Of a DNA stretch of 64,000 nt, positions 7,788 to 15,083 are shown piece after piece. Position numbers and translations under genes: made by a program. Position 1 is the stretch's first letter, and each line of letters opens with the position of its first letter. The notes below the pieces were generated by a model, which saw only the letters and a program-made list of their open reading frames with translations, had not been told where the DNA came from and did not search any database. The stretch covers positions 558,001-622,000 of the forward strand of contig OZ241346.1 of NCBI GenBank assembly GCA_965199875.1, read 5' to 3'. Source of the DNA: VXYL01 sp965199875 (lineage in GTDB: Bacteria; Pseudomonadota; Gammaproteobacteria; Pseudomonadales; Azotimanducaceae).

Positions 7788-8956
7788 AACGGCTGCCGCC
7801 AGTTTCGCCGTGGCACGGCCGACCTTTTCGAGGATCTCCTCGGCCGACTTCGTCCATGCCAGCGGCCGCGGATTCTCGTTGTAGGTGTCCAGGTACTGCT
7901 TGAGGCTCTTCTCCAAATGGCACACCGAAGTGAACGCGCCGTGCCGCAGGCGCTGCTCGGAGAGCAGCGCGAAGAAGCGCTCGACGAGGTTCAGCCACGA
8001 CGAGCTGGTGGGCGTGAAGTGCAGATGCACGCGCTTGTTCCGCTGCAGCCACCTGCGCACCTTCCCGTGCTTGTGCGTGGCGTAGTTGTCGAGCACGACG
8101 TGGATGTCCTGCCCGGACGGCACCGCCCTGTCCACCTCGCGCAGGAAGCGCAGCACCTCCTGGTGGCGGTGGCGGCGGAAGGACCGCCCGATCACCTCGC
8201 CCGACGCCATGTCCAGCGCCGCGAACAGCGTGGTCGTGCCGTGCCGCTTGCAGTCGTGCGTCATGGTGCCGCAGCGCCCCTTCTTCATCGGCAGCCCGGG
8301 CTGCGTCCGATCCAGCGCCTGGATCGAGCTCTTCTCGTCGAAGCTGAACACCGCCGCGTTCTCCGGCGGGTCGAGGTACAGACCCACCACGTCGCGCAGC
8401 TTCTCCTCGAAGCGCGGATCCGTGCTCAGCTTGAAGGTCCGCGACAGATGCGGCTTCAGGCCCCGCGCCCGCCACGTCCGGTTCACGAAGTTCCGCGACG
8501 CCCCGACCTCCCGCGCCATCGACCGGCACGACCACTGCGTCGCGTCCTTCGGCAGCCGCGTCGTCGTCGCCTCCACGATGCGGCTGCGCAGCGCCTCCCG
8601 CTCGGCGTCGCTCCGGCCGCCCTGGTTGCCTCCCCGCGCCCGCTCCCTCTCGATCCCCGCAATGCCTTCCTCCGCGTACCGCTTCCGCCACCGCCCCACC
8701 TTGTTCACTTCCAGCCCCAGCTCCGCCGCGATCTCCTGGTTCGTCAGACCCGACGACGCCTTCAGCACGATCCGCGAGCGTTCCCTCAGACGAACCGGAG
8801 CGCTGCGCGACGACGCCCACCGCTCCAGCTTCGCTCGATCCCCGTCCGACGCCTCGACCCTTGCCACCACCCTCATGTCTTGCACTCCGCCGCCTGCGTG
8901 CGAGCATCCCGACGGCCTCTCGGCAGATAATCAACCCTATGATAGGGACACTACAC
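7759..8956 (-). mobile_element. IS630-family insertion sequence, 1198 bp, complete
   Basis: The ends 7757-7787 and 8928-8958 are imperfect inverted repeats: read inward each begins TAGTGTAGTGTCCCT and ends GTTGATTA, with a few mismatches between. The outermost TA at 7757-7758 and 8957-8958 is the TA target duplication typical of IS630/Tc1-mariner elements. One intact transposase fills the element. Restoring the site gives GCGC-TA-GCGG, which does not lie inside a recognisable reading frame. Confidence 0.92.
7785..8885 (-). CDS. IS630-family DDE transposase
   Basis: A 366-residue transposase. The N-terminal half has two helix-turn-helix-like segments, including L-T-N-Q-E-I-A-A-E-L-G. The catalytic DDE triad is visible: first Asp in F-S-F-D-E-K-S-S, second Asp in V-V-L-D-N-Y-A-T-H and Glu in W-L-N-L-V-E-R-F-F. 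The frame is intact and is flanked by matching terminal repeats, so the element looks complete and possibly mobile. ATG 8876 is an alternative start three codons in. Confidence 0.93.
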   Translation of the reverse strand: MQDMRVVARVEASDGDRAKLERWASSRSAPVRLRERSRIVLKASSGLTNQEIAAELGLEVNKVGRWRKRYAEEGIAGIERERARGGNQGGRSDAEREALRSRIVEATTTRLPKDATQWSCRSMAREVGASRNFVNRTWRARGLKPHLSRTFKLSTDPRFEEKLRDVVGLYLDPPENAAVFSFDEKSSIQALDRTQPGLPMKKGRCGTMTHDCKRHGTTTLFAALDMASGEVIGRSFRRHRHQEVLRFLREVDRAVPSGQDIHVVLDNYATHKHGKVRRWLQRNKRVHLHFTPTSSSWLNLVERFFALLSEQRLRHGAFTSVCHLEKSLKQYLDTYNENPRPLAWTKSAEEILEKVGRATAKLAAAV

Positions 8957-8958
8957 TA
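8928..8958 (-). repeat. IS630 right terminal inverted repeat with TA duplication
   Basis: Reverse complement matches 7757-7787 in about 27 of 31 positions, including the outer 15. It probably also holds the transposase promoter. Confidence 0.9.
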
Positions 8959-8959
8959 G

Positions 8960-9412
8960 CGGCCTCGCCGTGCCACCGCCGCCCGCACGTTCGACGCGGA
9001 CGGCGATGCGCGCCTGAAGTGGCGGCGCGAGCGCTCCGAACGCGGGCCGGCGCTCCGCATTCTGGACGTGCGCTTCGACTGGATGCGCCATCCCACCAGC
9101 GAGCGCGCGCTCAAGCGCCTGGTGCTGGAATCCGTGGATTGGGTGAACGTGGTGGCGCTGACGAAGGACGGCCTCTCCATCATGGTGGACCAGTACCGTT
9201 TCGGCATCGGCGAGCGCACCCTGGAGGCCCCCGGCGACATGGTCGATGCGGGCGAGACGCCGCTGGCCGCGGCGCAGCGCGAGCTGCTCGAAGAGACCGG
9301 CTACGGCGGCGGCAAGTGGCGCAATCTGGGCGCGGTGCAGCCCAATCCGGCCATCCATCCGCACGTTGAAGGTGGCGGCCGGCGCTTCTGGCGCCGTGGG
9401 CTGTGGGGATGA
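8960..9412 (+). pseudogene. Truncated Nudix hydrolase
   Basis: An open frame with a Nudix box, G-E-T-P-L-A-A-A-Q-R-E-L-L-E-E-T-G-Y, the metal-binding motif of enzymes that hydrolyse nucleoside diphosphates linked to another group (ADP-ribose pyrophosphatase-like). It lacks a clear start: the IS630 end lies just upstream, an in-frame TAG falls at the restored junction, and the first ATG (9083) is within the domain. At the 3' end the frame runs off after N-P-A-I into unrelated sequence and stops at 9412, losing the last third of the fold. It is probably dead. Confidence 0.7.
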
Positions 9413-9424
9413 ATGTCGGCCAGT

Positions 9425-9502
9425 GGTCAGTCGCGCCCTGCCGCGAACGCCGCAGGGCGGCTTCCAACTCTGCAACGCGGCTCTCCGCGGCTGCCGCACG
9501 AA
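9425..9502 (-). pseudogene. Remnant of a Uma2-type C-terminal tail
   Basis: On the minus strand this reads A-E-S-R-V-A-E-L-E-A-A-L-R-R-S-R, nearly the same as the end of the intact Uma2 protein at 20632-21447 (A-E-A-R-V-A-E-L-E-A-A-L-R-R-S-R), and the DNA is almost identical over about 40 bases. Nothing else of the gene is present. It shows that another Uma2 copy once stood here and that the Nudix gene was broken in the rearrangement. Confidence 0.65.
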
Positions 9503-9717
9503 GGTCCCACGCCCCGCATCCGGCGAATGCTGTTGACAGGGGCATCAAGCTCCGGCAGCATCCCGTCCGTTACTGGGTTCTCGGCCACCGTATTCGAGTG
9601 AGGGGCTACGTTACGAACAGTGCGCTGTCGTTCGCTTCGCCCCTGTTGACCGTGGCCGGCACCTTGACGCTACCGGAGGATCGGATGTTGGCAAGACGAA
9701 CAGCGCTGGCGTGAAAG
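9503..9717. other. Non-coding stretch before the McrBC locus
   Basis: With the Uma2 scrap, the interval 9413-9717 has no supportable gene. Base composition drops towards the right, marking the edge of the lower-G+C restriction locus. Confidence 0.5.
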
Positions 9718-10101
9718 ATGGCGGGAGAGGTCAAGAATTTGGAACAGATCAAGGAAAACGCTCGCCGCTTTTCGACGATCAAGGATAAGCCTGAAACGGC
9801 CTTGTTCAAAGGCTTGGCCGGGCACTATAACTGGTATTACTTCAGGGACTTGGGTGTGTTCGCGCCGAACAAGTTCATAGGAATGGTCAATGCCACGGTG
9901 GACGGCTACGCGGGCAAATTCCACGGTGGCGATACGAAGGATCAGCTTCAGCAGTGGTTCAAGGCAATAGATCCCGAAAAGGCGTCAAATGCGTTCGACC
10001 GATGGCGAGCGGCGCTGGAGAGCTACATGCAGAAACTTGGCAAACCCCTCAACAAAAAACATGTACGGCAGAAATGGTCGCATTCATATCTTGGAGGATG
10101 A
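9718..10101 (+). CDS. Small protein upstream of McrB, possibly its detached N-terminal domain
   Basis: A 127-residue protein with W-Y-Y-F-R-D-L-G-V-F-A-P-N-K-F-I-G in its first half and helical, charged sequence after. I do not recognise it as a stand-alone family. It overlaps the McrB frame by 41 bases and ends just after a run of six A (10054-10059). Removing one A would join it in frame to McrB (…L-N-K-N-M-Y-G-R…). It may therefore be the N-terminal specificity domain of McrB separated by a frameshift, or a real separate gene. Codon use and G+C are lower than in flanking genes, as in mcrB. Confidence 0.55.
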   Translation: MAGEVKNLEQIKENARRFSTIKDKPETALFKGLAGHYNWYYFRDLGVFAPNKFIGMVNATVDGYAGKFHGGDTKDQLQQWFKAIDPEKASNAFDRWRAALESYMQKLGKPLNKKHVRQKWSHSYLGG

Positions 10102-11587
10102 GTATGACGAGTTGTGCAACGAACGAAAGCCGAACGTTTGGATGGTACGGAGCAATGGTGGAGAGTGGACTCCGGATTTCCTCGAAGGCAAATATGTGGG
10201 ATTCAACCAAAACCTAAATGACGTCGACATGTCCAAGCGCACGCAAGAGGTAGAGGACGAGGTAAAGCGAGCGTTACCCGACTATAAGCCTCAAGGCATC
10301 AATAATGTAGCTAGGGGAGTCACCGATTTCCTCATTAACATCGAGATCGGTGACTATGTAGTGACCGACGACGGAAAGCAGACAATCCACTATGGAATCC
10401 TTGGGGACCTCGAATATGCCGAGGGCTGCTTGCCGTGTTCCAATCGACGAAACGTGAACTGGATCGGTGATTTCAATAAGGACGTGTTTAGTGGTCTGCA
10501 CTTACAGCAAAATGCCATTTTTGGACTGAACGATCAGCAAGAGCAGGCTGTGTTTCGAGCGATTGGACGTGTGGACTTGCTAGGAAACTGGAACGATCAG
10601 AACGCGGGAGCTTCGGAACACTCTGATGCCCATCCAAGCTTGCGCTCTCTTGCCGACGCACTGCTGCTAGATCCCGTGTTCTTGGAGGAAATCTGGACGT
10701 TGTTGAAAGAAAAGCGCCAGATTATCTTCCAAGGGCCGCCGGGGACCGGGAAGACTTACGTCGCCCGGAGGTTGGCCGAGTGTCTTGCGGGGTCGCCGAA
10801 GCGCGTCACCATCGTGCAATTCCACCCCTCCTATGCATATGAAGACTTTGTACAAGGCTTCCGCCCAACTCTGAAAGAAGGTCAGGCTGGCTTTGAGTTG
10901 AGCAATGGCCCATTGCTTGAAGCCGCGGCACGAGCGGAATGTGAACTTCGCGCCAGCCGAGCGGCGTCTCGGCCCGCGGAAAAGCACTTCCTCATCATTG
11001 ATGAAATCAATCGCGGCAATCTAGCGAAGGTCTTCGGCGAGCTTTACTTTCTGCTTGAATACCGGGACGAGGAAATAACGCTCCAATATCATAAGAAGAC
11101 GAAGTTCAGGTTGCCTCCCAACCTCTACATCATCGGTACAATGAACACGTCGGATCGCTCGATCGCCTTAGTCGACCTTGCGTTGCGCCGTCGCTTCTAC
11201 TTCGTCTCCTTCGATCCGCACGAGCCGCCTGTTGAAGGGTTACTCAAGCGCTGGCTAGACAAGAACGCCTCCGACATGGCGTGGGTGGCAAAGGTGGTCA
11301 CGAAGGCCAATGGGCGGCTCCATGAGCGGCTTGGTTCTCGCCGAGCGGCCATCGGGCCGAGCTACTTCATGAGGGACGGGTTGAACCGAGAAGCGGTCGT
11401 GCGCATCTGGAAACACGGCGTGATGCCGTATGTCGAGGAACACCTAGTCGGGGAACCAGATCGGCTGAAAGACTTTGAGTTGGATGCTCTGGAAGGTCGG
11501 TCTGGCGGGGGTGAGGATGACGATGGACCGGCGGACAACGCGGCAGGATTGGCCGATGACCAAGAATCTCCATCTGAAGGAGTATGA
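10061..11587 (+). CDS. mcrB: McrB-like AAA+ GTPase of a type IV restriction system
   Basis: Motor subunit of a modification-dependent restriction enzyme that cuts methylated DNA. Start at ATG 10061 gives about 508 residues. The N-terminal part (V-W-M-V-R-S-N-G-G onward, with I-G-D-Y-V and R-N-V-N-W-I) looks like an EVE-type modified-base reader. The AAA+ core has Walker A G-P-P-G-T-G-K-T, Walker B F-L-I-I-D-E-I-N-R-G-N and the McrB signature M-N-T-S-D-R-S followed by A-L-R-R-R-F. An acidic Gly-rich tail follows. It overlaps the start of mcrC. Markedly lower G+C than neighbours suggests acquisition by transfer. Confidence 0.88.
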   Translation: MYGRNGRIHILEDEYDELCNERKPNVWMVRSNGGEWTPDFLEGKYVGFNQNLNDVDMSKRTQEVEDEVKRALPDYKPQGINNVARGVTDFLINIEIGDYVVTDDGKQTIHYGILGDLEYAEGCLPCSNRRNVNWIGDFNKDVFSGLHLQQNAIFGLNDQQEQAVFRAIGRVDLLGNWNDQNAGASEHSDAHPSLRSLADALLLDPVFLEEIWTLLKEKRQIIFQGPPGTGKTYVARRLAECLAGSPKRVTIVQFHPSYAYEDFVQGFRPTLKEGQAGFELSNGPLLEAAARAECELRASRAASRPAEKHFLIIDEINRGNLAKVFGELYFLLEYRDEEITLQYHKKTKFRLPPNLYIIGTMNTSDRSIALVDLALRRRFYFVSFDPHEPPVEGLLKRWLDKNASDMAWVAKVVTKANGRLHERLGSRRAAIGPSYFMRDGLNREAVVRIWKHGVMPYVEEHLVGEPDRLKDFELDALEGRSGGGEDDDGPADNAAGLADDQESPSEGV

Positions 11588-12797
11588 GGAAAGGGAGCCC
11601 ATCGCACTGGATGTGGCGCAGCGTGATGCCTTAGCAGATTCGGTCCCGTCAATCAGGATTGTGCCCGAGCGTGGCGAGGAAGGGCAATACCGACTCACAG
11701 CGGGATCAGTGGTGGGCGCGTTTGAGATCGGCGAGTTGTCCGTACTCATTCATCCGAAGCTTGACATCCCGAAGCTCATCTTCTGGCGTGCTACGCCATG
11801 GACGCCTTTAGCCTTCACGATGGGGAGCGATACCGCTTCGAGGAAGCGGAAACGTTGCCGGACGCCGTGGCATTGTCGCTCTTGGTCGCGGCTCGAAAAG
11901 CGTTCGAAAGGGGGTTGTTGCACGGCTATCGCACGGAGGATGAGTCCCTGCATACCGTGCGAGGCCGCATCAGAATGGGCGATCAGATCAGGCGGCGCTT
12001 CGGCATGCCCTTCCCTGTCGAGGTGCGATACGACGAGTTCACCGATGACATCGTCGCGAATCGGCTCGTCAAAACAGCGGCTTGGCAACTTGGGCAGCTG
12101 CGGCTCCGGTCCAAAAAAGCCAGAGACGGGTTGAGAGAGGTCTCTGCGAGGCTTGGCAATGTATCGCTCGTCGAATTCTCCCCGCACGATGTACCCGAGG
12201 TCAGGTTCGACCGGTTGAACGAGAGATATCGGGAGGTGGTCATGCTTTCACGGCTCGTGCTCCGCCGGCGCTTCTTTGAGGCCGAGCCTGGCACGGTCCC
12301 GGCGCCGGGGTTCCACATGGACATGAACGTCGTCTTCCAGCACTTTGTCACGCGAGCGCTACGCGAAGCTCTTGGTGTCGACGACCGGACGCTTCGATCG
12401 GACAAAGGGCTCAGGGGCGATCATGTCTCGCTTGACGAGGATGGGCGCGTAGGACTTGAACCCGATCTCTCCTGGTGGGATGGTTCTCGCTGTACGTTTG
12501 TTGGGGACGCGAAGTACAAATACATCAAGGACGGTGCGCCGAACGCGGACCTTTACCAAATACTCGCCTATGTGACGGCGTTTTGATCTTCCCGGAGGGC
12601 TGCTGATCTATGCGGAGGGGGAGCGCCAACGTGATTCATTTCGAGTTCGCAACGCAGGGAAACGCTTGGAGATCGCCGAAGTCAATCTGGCCGGCGATGT
12701 CGATGAACTGTTACGTCGGATAGGCCGGCTTGCCGAACGAGTCCAATCCCTCCGCCGAGACGCGGGCCGGACGGGGAAGCCATTGGCTATGGCATGA
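11517..12797 (+). pseudogene. mcrC: McrC-like nuclease subunit with two compensating frameshifts
   Basis: Nuclease partner of McrB. The protein is recovered only by changing frame twice. The first segment (from 11517 or 11556) reads to I-H-P-K-L-D-I-P-K-L-I-F; near 11783 one base appears missing and the sequence continues as C-Y-A-M-D-A-F-S-L. Near 12581-12584, in TTTT, one extra base returns it to the first frame (D-L-P-G-G-L-L-I-Y-A-E-G) until TGA 12795-12797. The catalytic PD-(D/E)xK site is present in the middle segment (L-E-P-D-L-S-W … F-V-G-D-A-K-Y-K). Either the gene is decaying or these are sequencing indels; the intact motifs favour very recent damage or error. Confidence 0.8.
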
Positions 12798-13081
12798 GCG
12801 CGCACCTCGCAGCAAGCGCATCAAGCCCAATCGTCGTGCTGGACGAGGCCACCTGCCACTTGGACCCGGCGGCGGAGGAACGCGCCGAACGCGCCTTCAT
12901 GGCCAGCGGCTGTACGCTCGTCGTCGTTGCCCACCGGATGTCGGCGACGTTGCGCGCGAAGCGGGTGCTTGTGATGGGTGGCGAGGGCGTCGATGTCGGC
13001 CAGCACAGCGAGTTGCTGCGGCGCAATGCGCTGTATTCCGACTTCCACGCCATGTGGTCGCCGAGTGGGACGGCGGGCTAG
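12794..13081 (+). pseudogene. 3' fragment of an ABC transporter ATPase
   Basis: Ninety-five residues matching only the end of an ABC ATPase: Walker B V-V-L-D-E-A-T, D-loop H-L-D-P, and the switch histidine in V-V-V-A-H-R-M-S. Walker A and the LSGGQ signature are absent, so it cannot hydrolyse ATP. The sequence resembles the C-terminus of exporter-type half-transporters. Its ATG overlaps the mcrC stop (ATGA), which is an accident of the junction. Confidence 0.7.
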
Positions 13082-13099
13082 CGCCGGAATGTGCCTGCC

Positions 13100-14359
13100 T
13101 TACCAATCGGCGATCTGCGCCAAGTTGTGGTTCTCGATTTGGTGCCGAACGACGTAGCTGGATACGCCGAATTCATCTGCCAAGTCGTCCACGTCGTCCA
13201 AGGGAATGCGGTCGCTGCGTAGCTTTCTTCGCAAAGCCTCGGCAGGGGCGAGGAACTCGGCGGCGAATGCTCTTGATTGCGCCTGCCGGTCGGTGGCCAA
13301 TCCACTCAGAATCGCCGGCCCCTGCATGGTGCGACCCAAGTAGTCGCCGAGGGCGCGCGCCAGGAGGAACCGTCGCGCCGTTTCGCGGTCTTTCGCAACC
13401 GTGCAGGCGGGGCTCTCCGCAGCGACCAGTCCTTGTATGTCTCTGGTTGGAGGCTGCATCACGACCCAAGGAATCGCCTCGGCCCCGGCCGAGCGGAAGT
13501 TGTAGCGCAGTTCCGTTGGTTGCAGTTGAGCGCGGGCAGCACGCGCCAGGTCGTACCCGCGCCTGTAGGGCTCCTGGGCCGAAGGCTGCGGCAGATCACG
13601 GCGGAACGCATCCCAATCGCCACAGCCGAAACCGTCGACGCGCTGCGTGGCATCTGTCAGCCAGTCGGCCAGTCGCGGGAGATTCTGTTCGCTTGCCGCT
13701 GCCAAAGCATCCTCGCGAAGGGGCGTCGCGGTACGCTCCCAGAAGTCGATGATTTGATCGGCCAGCTCTCGGGGCGTGGCGAAAGGATCCTGGCCCAGCA
13801 GGGCCGCCGCCCGGCAGAACTCGCGCTCGTCTTGGTCCACCGCTTGGATGGCGCTCCACTCGCCGCGCAGAAGCTCCGCCTCTGGATCGTCGTCGGGGAG
13901 CCGATCCAGCACGGCTTCCACGACGTTTCCGAATGCCGCCTCAAGCATGTCGCGATCGACCAGCGCTTCGCCTTGTTCCGTGAACTCTATCGCGCTGTGA
14001 CGGGGCCGCTGCGGTCGCCAACGAAGCCACATCTTCTCCGGCGTTGGCGCAATCGTCAGGCTCGGAAGCAAGTAGCCCTCGCCGATGCAGGCGAAGTCGT
14101 GTGCCTCGGAGAAGCCCGGCCGCGGCGGCCACGCCCCCCCGACTTCGTGAAAGAGCCGCCACCAGTTGCCTACCAGCCACTGCGCGACGCAACCAAGAGG
14201 CGTCACCACGTGATTCCGGCAGGAGCGACTTCGACGGTCCAGCACGGACGTCACCACCGCGCCTTCCACTTCGATGGTCAATGCCGCCATCGTGGACTGC
14301 GCGAGCGAGTCCCTGGATGGCGGGGCCTCCACCCAGTCGAAGTGCATGCGGAAGGTCAT
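13100..14359 (-). CDS. ImmA/IrrE-like protein with all zinc-site residues replaced
   Basis: A 419-residue protein. The C-terminal third matches ImmA/IrrE metallopeptidases in order and spacing: R-R-F-L-L-A-R-A-L-G-D-Y-L, then A-F-A-A-E-F-L-A-P and a D-D-L-A-D-E-F-G-V-S-S-Y-V-V-R helix-turn segment. Where active members have H-E-x-x-H this protein has R-A-L-G-D, and the third ligand Glu (E-x5-F-A pattern) is Gln. It should therefore not bind catalytic zinc. The N-terminal two thirds are not recognised. Start 14359 is chosen because ATG overlaps the upstream TGA as ATGA, indicating coupling to the 130-residue gene. Confidence 0.75.
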   Translation of the reverse strand: MTFRMHFDWVEAPPSRDSLAQSTMAALTIEVEGAVVTSVLDRRSRSCRNHVVTPLGCVAQWLVGNWWRLFHEVGGAWPPRPGFSEAHDFACIGEGYLLPSLTIAPTPEKMWLRWRPQRPRHSAIEFTEQGEALVDRDMLEAAFGNVVEAVLDRLPDDDPEAELLRGEWSAIQAVDQDEREFCRAAALLGQDPFATPRELADQIIDFWERTATPLREDALAAASEQNLPRLADWLTDATQRVDGFGCGDWDAFRRDLPQPSAQEPYRRGYDLARAARAQLQPTELRYNFRSAGAEAIPWVVMQPPTRDIQGLVAAESPACTVAKDRETARRFLLARALGDYLGRTMQGPAILSGLATDRQAQSRAFAAEFLAPAEALRRKLRSDRIPLDDVDDLADEFGVSSYVVRHQIENHNLAQIADW

Positions 14360-14748
14360 TGAAGCCCCCGCACGCGCTGCCAAGGTTGGACCGGGTAGCC
14401 GTGGTACTCGCCGGAACCTAGGCCGCCCTGGCGGGCCTCGTATACCGTCCCTTGCTCCCGGTGCCAGACGTATTGTGGAAACCTACCTCTCCAGGCACCG
14501 GTATGGCCAGCGAGGACGCTGGCTCGAAGCCACTCCTCAACGCGCTGGCGATCCGCGGTCAACTCCTTTGGGCAAATCGTAGCGTCCGGCCGTCTTGCAA
14601 CAGCAACACCGGCGCTCGGCGCTGCGGCGTGGTAAGGACTCCCGACGTAGAAGCAACTCGACGCCACGAGCTCGATGTCCACGTCGGGAGGCTGTGGCAG
14701 AACCTGCCGAGACTTTGGATTGTCACGATGAAACGTCGGCCTTCGCAT
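14356..14748 (-). CDS. 130-residue partner of the ImmA-like protein, unknown
   Basis: Small soluble protein with F-Y-V-G-S-P-Y-H, R-R-P-D-A-T-I-C-P and F-P-Q-Y-V-W-H-R-E…T-V-Y-E-A-R…G-S-G-E-Y-H-G-Y-P blocks. I recognise no named domain. It overlaps the pseudo-peptidase by four bases (ATGA), so the two form a unit and are translated together. By analogy with ImmA-type pairs it could be a regulator, toxin or substrate controlled by its partner, but nothing in the sequence decides this. Confidence 0.7.
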   Translation of the reverse strand: MRRPTFHRDNPKSRQVLPQPPDVDIELVASSCFYVGSPYHAAAPSAGVAVARRPDATICPKELTADRQRVEEWLRASVLAGHTGAWRGRFPQYVWHREQGTVYEARQGGLGSGEYHGYPVQPWQRVRGLQ

Positions 14749-15083
14749 CCATTAAGGCCCAATTAACTGTTGGAACGCGACACTACCACAGCGGCGGTTG
14801 ACCGACGCGACGACAGGCTCCGGCCCATGGCGCGACCGTACCTGAACCTGTTCGCGCTACCGACGCCCGTCCCACGCGCTACTCCAAGCAGCGATGCCGC
14901 GACCGCAAGATGACAGCCGCGCCCGCGGTGGGTTAGGCTTGCGGCGCAATGGCGGGGTGGCAAGGTTTTGCGCCGCGCCGCCGTTCCGGTTGGCCTTGGG
15001 CGATGCCGTTGCGCTGGTCGCGATGGGCCAACGCGCTTTCGAGTGCGGCACGAAACCAAGCCACGAGGGGGAAGAAACCACAG
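14749..15083. other. Divergent intergenic region, 335 bp
   Basis: Separates the minus-strand ImmA-like pair from the plus-strand transketolase-like gene, so it must hold promoters for both. No convincing -35/-10 pair or repeat is seen. Only the purine-rich GAGGGGGAAG just before 15084, a ribosome-binding site, is clear. Confidence 0.5.

Noticed and set aside
10054..10060. Programmed -1 frameshift (AAAAAAC) between the 127-residue frame and mcrB
   Set aside because: The heptamer is in the wrong phase for X-XXY-YYZ slippage and the needed shift is +1; an indel is more likely.
12794..13081. A functional ABC transporter ATPase
   Set aside because: Walker A and signature motifs are missing.
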